Assembly (NCBI GenBank): GCA_014804915.1
Contig: JAAUYW010000052.1
Location: 1 to 7,916 of the forward strand
DNA length: 7,916 bases
Direction of reading: 5' to 3'
Origin: Desulfovibrio sp.
GTDB taxonomy: Bacteria; Desulfobacterota; Desulfovibrionia; Desulfovibrionales; Desulfovibrionaceae
Below the pieces are notes generated by a model that ran no database searches, was not told where the DNA came from, and saw only the letters and a list, made by a program, of their open reading frames with translations. Both the position numbers and the translations under genes were made by a program. Within the stretch, counting starts at the first letter, position 1, and each line of letters opens with the position of its first letter. Below are positions 5,092 through 7,916 of this stretch, one piece after another.

Positions 5092-6519
5092 ATGCACATA
5101 TTTCCGCCTTTTCAGCGCCAGGCCGCACTGTGCCTTGCGCTGGCCTGGGCCCTTCTCGCAGTCCTTTCCCCCTGGCCGGCGGATTGCAATGCCAAACCCG
5201 CCAGGGAAGCGGCAAAGCCCATATACAAGGGCCAGCGCCAGCCCGTCGATCACCGCAAGGATAAATTGCCGGCCGCTCCGCTTGGAATGCAGCAGGCTGT
5301 TGAGCGGGCGCTTGGCCACAGCCCGTCGCTTGGCAGCCAGGAGGCGCAAAGCCGCGCCTCGGAGGAAGCGCGCAAATCCACCATTGGCGCATTTGGACCC
5401 AAGCTGGGCATGACCTATTCGGCCATCAAGCAGGAGCGCAAGACGGAGCCGGCTTCAACGCGCGCGGCCGAATATGGCACATATTCCTGGGGCGTCGAGG
5501 TTTCCCAGCCTGTTTTTCAGGGATTTCGCCTGCTTGCCAACTACCAGAAAGCCGCGCTCCAGGCAGACAGCGACCTGGCTGCCCTGCGCAATGCCGAGCT
5601 TTCCACAACCCAGCAGGTGCAGGCGGAATTTCTTGCCTGCCTGGCTGCCGAGGAGCTCGTAAAAAGCGAGACCGAATCCCTGGGCAGGCTGCGCGACCAG
5701 CTCAGGATAACCCAGGCCTTTCACGAAGTCGGCTTGCGGCCAAAGCTGGATGTGCTCCAGGCAGAGGTGGACGTAAGCCAGGCTGAGAATGTGGTGATTC
5801 AGGCTGAAAACACGCGCGATACAGCCTATGCCAAACTGAACACGTTGCTCGGGTTTCCGGCCGAGGCGCGCCTGACCTATGTGGGGCAGCTCAAATATGT
5901 GCCATTCGGCAAATCGCTTGAGAGCTGCCTCAAGACAGCCTATGCAAAGCGGCCGGATCTCTATGTGGCAAACAAGGCGGTTGAAATTGCCAAAAAGGAC
6001 CAGACCCTGGCGCAAAGCGGCTATTACCCTCGCATTGAGGCCTACTACAACATCAACCAGCGCGGCAACACGCCAGACCTGCAGATAAAGGGCAATAACG
6101 GCTCGCGCAGCTCCACATGGGAGGTGGGCGTGACTGCGAGCTGGGATGTTTTTCAATGGGGCGTCACCTGGTTTGATGACAAGCGCGCGGGCTGGCTGGT
6201 GACAAAAATGCGCCAGGAAGAGGAGAATCTCAAACTCAATGTCGGCTATGAAATCAAATCCCGATTTCTGGCCTTGCGAGAGGCGGAAAAGCGGATTGGC
6301 GTTGCCGAAAAAGGCGTTGCCCAGGCCAGGGAGGCATATCAGGCCGCGCTGGCCCGCTACCAGGAGCAGGTGGGCACTAACTTTGATGTCCTGGATGCCT
6401 CTTCCAATCTGAATCGCGCCCAGGCCTCGCTCACTTCCAGCCGCGCCGACTATCTCACTGCCTTGAGCCAACTCTATTACGCAATGGGCGAATTTCACCC
6501 GGACTTGCTAAAGCCATAG
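5092..6519 (+). CDS. TolC-family outer-membrane efflux/secretion channel
   Basis: This 475-residue protein belongs to the outer-membrane factor (OEP/TolC) family, trimeric tunnels that work with inner-membrane pumps and periplasmic adaptors in efflux or type I secretion. A signal peptide (AALCLALAWALLAVLS, cleaved near residues 32-34) is followed by a basic Pro-rich stretch and then two internally related helical/beta halves (about 60-255 and 275-470). Family marks include the first strand region VSQPVFQGFRL, VGLRPKLDVLQAEVDVSQAE, AYAKLNTLLG closing half one, then KRPDL, GYYPRIEAYY, SWDVFQWG and LDASSNLNRAQASLTSSRADYLTALSQLYYAMG at the end. No adaptor or pump gene lies in the window, so the substrate is unknown. 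ATG 5092 is preferred to an in-frame TTG at 5062 because it leads straight into the signal peptide. Neither has a clear ribosome-binding site. Length and motifs support an intact gene. Confidence 0.9.
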   Translation: MHIFPPFQRQAALCLALAWALLAVLSPWPADCNAKPAREAAKPIYKGQRQPVDHRKDKLPAAPLGMQQAVERALGHSPSLGSQEAQSRASEEARKSTIGAFGPKLGMTYSAIKQERKTEPASTRAAEYGTYSWGVEVSQPVFQGFRLLANYQKAALQADSDLAALRNAELSTTQQVQAEFLACLAAEELVKSETESLGRLRDQLRITQAFHEVGLRPKLDVLQAEVDVSQAENVVIQAENTRDTAYAKLNTLLGFPAEARLTYVGQLKYVPFGKSLESCLKTAYAKRPDLYVANKAVEIAKKDQTLAQSGYYPRIEAYYNINQRGNTPDLQIKGNNGSRSSTWEVGVTASWDVFQWGVTWFDDKRAGWLVTKMRQEEENLKLNVGYEIKSRFLALREAEKRIGVAEKGVAQAREAYQAALARYQEQVGTNFDVLDASSNLNRAQASLTSSRADYLTALSQLYYAMGEFHPDLLKP

Positions 6520-6521
6520 GA
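6518..6521 (+). promoter_or_regulatory. Ribosome-binding site of the RNase J gene overlapping the tolC stop
   Basis: AGGA at 6518-6521 overlaps the tolC stop codon TAG (6517-6519) and lies 4 bases before the ATG at 6526. Ribosomes ending tolC would reach this site, which suggests coupled translation. The spacing is a little short. Confidence 0.5.
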
Positions 6522-6525
6522 TTCC

Positions 6526-7916
6526 ATGACTCATACTTTCCCGGAACCAGCTTCAGAACCATGCTTCAAGATTACGCCGCTCGGAGGCCTCGGTGAAATA
6601 GGCCTCAATTGCCAGATCTGGGAGTGCGAACATGACGCCGTGATGATTGATTGCGGCCTCATGTTTCCCGATGATCTGCATCATGGCGTGGATGTGCTCA
6701 TTCCCCATTCCGAAGCTGTGCGGGCTGTAAGCGGTAAAATCAGGGGCATTATCCTCACGCACGGCCATGAGGACCATATTGGCGCGCTGCCCTGGATAGT
6801 GCCGGAAATCAGGGGCGTCAAAATTTATGGCTCCAGATTTACGCTCGCTCTTGCCGCCCACAAGCTGGAAGAGCACGACCTGTTGCGCCATGTTGAGCTG
6901 CATCCGGTTGAGCCTCGCTCCCAGCTTGAAATTGGCGCAATGCGCTTTCATTTTTTTCCGGTCTGTCATTCCATTCCGCACGGCTTTGCGCTTGGCGTTG
7001 AGACGCCAGTTGGCAGGATAATCCACAGCGGCGATTTCAAGATAGATCCGGAGCCGCTTGATGGCGAGCCGACAGATCTGGAAGGCATCCGCGAGTTCGC
7101 TGGCCCGGAGGGAGCCAGGGTATTGCTCTCGGACTCGACCAACGTTTCGCGCGAGGGCCGCTCCATCACTGAGCGCGAAGTCATGGCTTCCCTGGACAGG
7201 GTATTCCAGACTGCCAGGGGCCGGATTGTCGTTACATTGTTTTCAAGCCACATCCAGAGAATCCAGGAAGTTTTTGATCTGGCGCGCAAATATGACAAGG
7301 CAGTGATCATCAGCGGCAAATCGCTTGCCAACAATATCGAGATCGCTTCGGAACTGGGCGATTGCCGTCTGCCCCCGGCTTTTCACAACGCCTATTACGG
7401 CATGCCGGACACTCCGCCTGACAAGATTGTCCTTATCGTCACTGGCGCGCAGGGCGAGCCGCTGTCCGCGCTTTCGCGCATGGTTTTCGGCGGCCACAGG
7501 CAGCTTGCGATTGAGTCTGGCGATACGGTGATCATGAGTTCAAGGGTCATTCCCGGCAATACGCGCCCAATTTCACGCATGCTCAATGAGATGTGCCGCC
7601 TTGGCGCAGACGTATATTATGAAAATTCAAATCCGGTTCACGCTTCCGGGCACGGGCATCGCGAAGAGCTGAAAGAAATGCTTGAAGCCGCGCGTCCGCG
7701 CCTGTTCATTCCCATTCACGGCGAATACATGCATCTGGCCCTGCATGCCCGCCTGGCCGAGCAGACTGGCATTGCCGCGGAGGACATAGCCACTCTTGAA
7801 GATGGGCAGCCGATCGCGATTTACAGGGACAGATACGAAATTCTGCCCTCAATTCCGGTTGATTATACTGCCGTGGATGGCAAGGGTGTCGGCGATGTCG
7901 GCGCCACTGTCCTGCG
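6526..7916 (+). CDS. Ribonuclease J, metallo-beta-lactamase/beta-CASP RNase, 3' end outside window
   Basis: RNase J processes and degrades RNA by endonuclease and 5'-to-3' exonuclease action, using two metal ions in the cytoplasm. The window holds the first 463 residues; the family is about 550, so the C-terminal domain is cut off. The metallo-beta-lactamase core shows PLGGLGEIGLNC (18-29), DCGLMFP (42-48), the metal-binding THGHEDHIGALPW (78-90), PVCHSIPHG (145-153, His148) and HSGDFKIDP (167-175, Asp170). The beta-CASP insert shows LLSDSTNVSREGRS (200-213) and TLFSSHIQRIQ. The distal core has TGAQGEP (306-312), SSRVIPGN (338-345), HASGHGHREEL (372-382) and FIPIHGEYMHL (394-404). These identify RNase J rather than RNase Z or CPSF-type enzymes. 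It probably shares a transcript with the TolC-family gene 6 bases upstream. It could be called rnj or rnjA, but copy number is not visible. Confidence 0.94.
   Translation, partial: MTHTFPEPASEPCFKITPLGGLGEIGLNCQIWECEHDAVMIDCGLMFPDDLHHGVDVLIPHSEAVRAVSGKIRGIILTHGHEDHIGALPWIVPEIRGVKIYGSRFTLALAAHKLEEHDLLRHVELHPVEPRSQLEIGAMRFHFFPVCHSIPHGFALGVETPVGRIIHSGDFKIDPEPLDGEPTDLEGIREFAGPEGARVLLSDSTNVSREGRSITEREVMASLDRVFQTARGRIVVTLFSSHIQRIQEVFDLARKYDKAVIISGKSLANNIEIASELGDCRLPPAFHNAYYGMPDTPPDKIVLIVTGAQGEPLSALSRMVFGGHRQLAIESGDTVIMSSRVIPGNTRPISRMLNEMCRLGADVYYENSNPVHASGHGHREELKEMLEAARPRLFIPIHGEYMHLALHARLAEQTGIAAEDIATLEDGQPIAIYRDRYEILPSIPVDYTAVDGKGVGDVGATVL

Noticed and set aside
4936..5349. Longer N-terminal extension of TolQ
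   Set aside because: The extension overlaps the start of the divergent TolC-family gene, has no family match, and a good ribosome-binding site sits before the 4935 start.
5455..6498. Long open frame on the minus strand antisense to the TolC-family gene
   Set aside because: It lies wholly inside a well-supported coding gene, shows no recognisable domain, and is explained by the codon bias of the plus-strand gene.

Overview
The window looks like a chromosomal segment from a Gram-negative bacterium of moderately high GC. It joins the right-hand end of a probable integrated element to a conserved cell-envelope region. The Tol trans-envelope genes, a TolC-family outer-membrane protein and an RNase J together fit a deltaproteobacterium, perhaps Desulfovibrionaceae-like. 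That placement is an inference from gene content, not from a marker-gene comparison.

Layout from left to right. Bases 2-439 (+) are the C-terminal catalytic part of a tyrosine recombinase whose start lies outside the window. Bases 440-579 are a short AT-rich spacer with small direct and inverted repeats and a strong intrinsic terminator that reads on the minus strand. Two tRNA genes follow, both on the minus strand: tRNA-Asp(GUC) at 580-656 and tRNA-Val(CAC) at 669-744. Transcription runs Val then Asp then terminator, from a likely sigma-70 promoter at 759-788. The integrase points at the 3' end of tRNA-Asp, the arrangement of an element that may have used this tRNA as its attachment site.

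Bases 798-4935 (-) are a compact five-gene operon in transcription order: tolQ, tolR, tolA, a second TolA-like periplasmic gene, and tolB. Gaps range from 1 to 24 bases. TolQ and TolR form the proton-driven inner-membrane motor, TolA is the anchored arm crossing the periplasm, and TolB is the periplasmic beta-propeller. The fourth gene is the unusual member: it has a signal peptide but no membrane anchor, and it seems to carry two TolA-C/TonB-C-like modules. No pal, cpoB or ybgC is present in the window; tRNA genes follow tolB directly.

Bases 4936-5091 are a divergent intergenic region with an AT-rich palindrome. On the plus strand, a TolC-family outer-membrane factor (5092-6519) is followed after 6 bases by an RNase J gene (6526 to the window edge, incomplete). 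The ribosome-binding site of the RNase J gene overlaps the tolC stop codon, which suggests co-transcription and coupled translation. No CRISPR array, rRNA, riboswitch or insertion sequence was seen.
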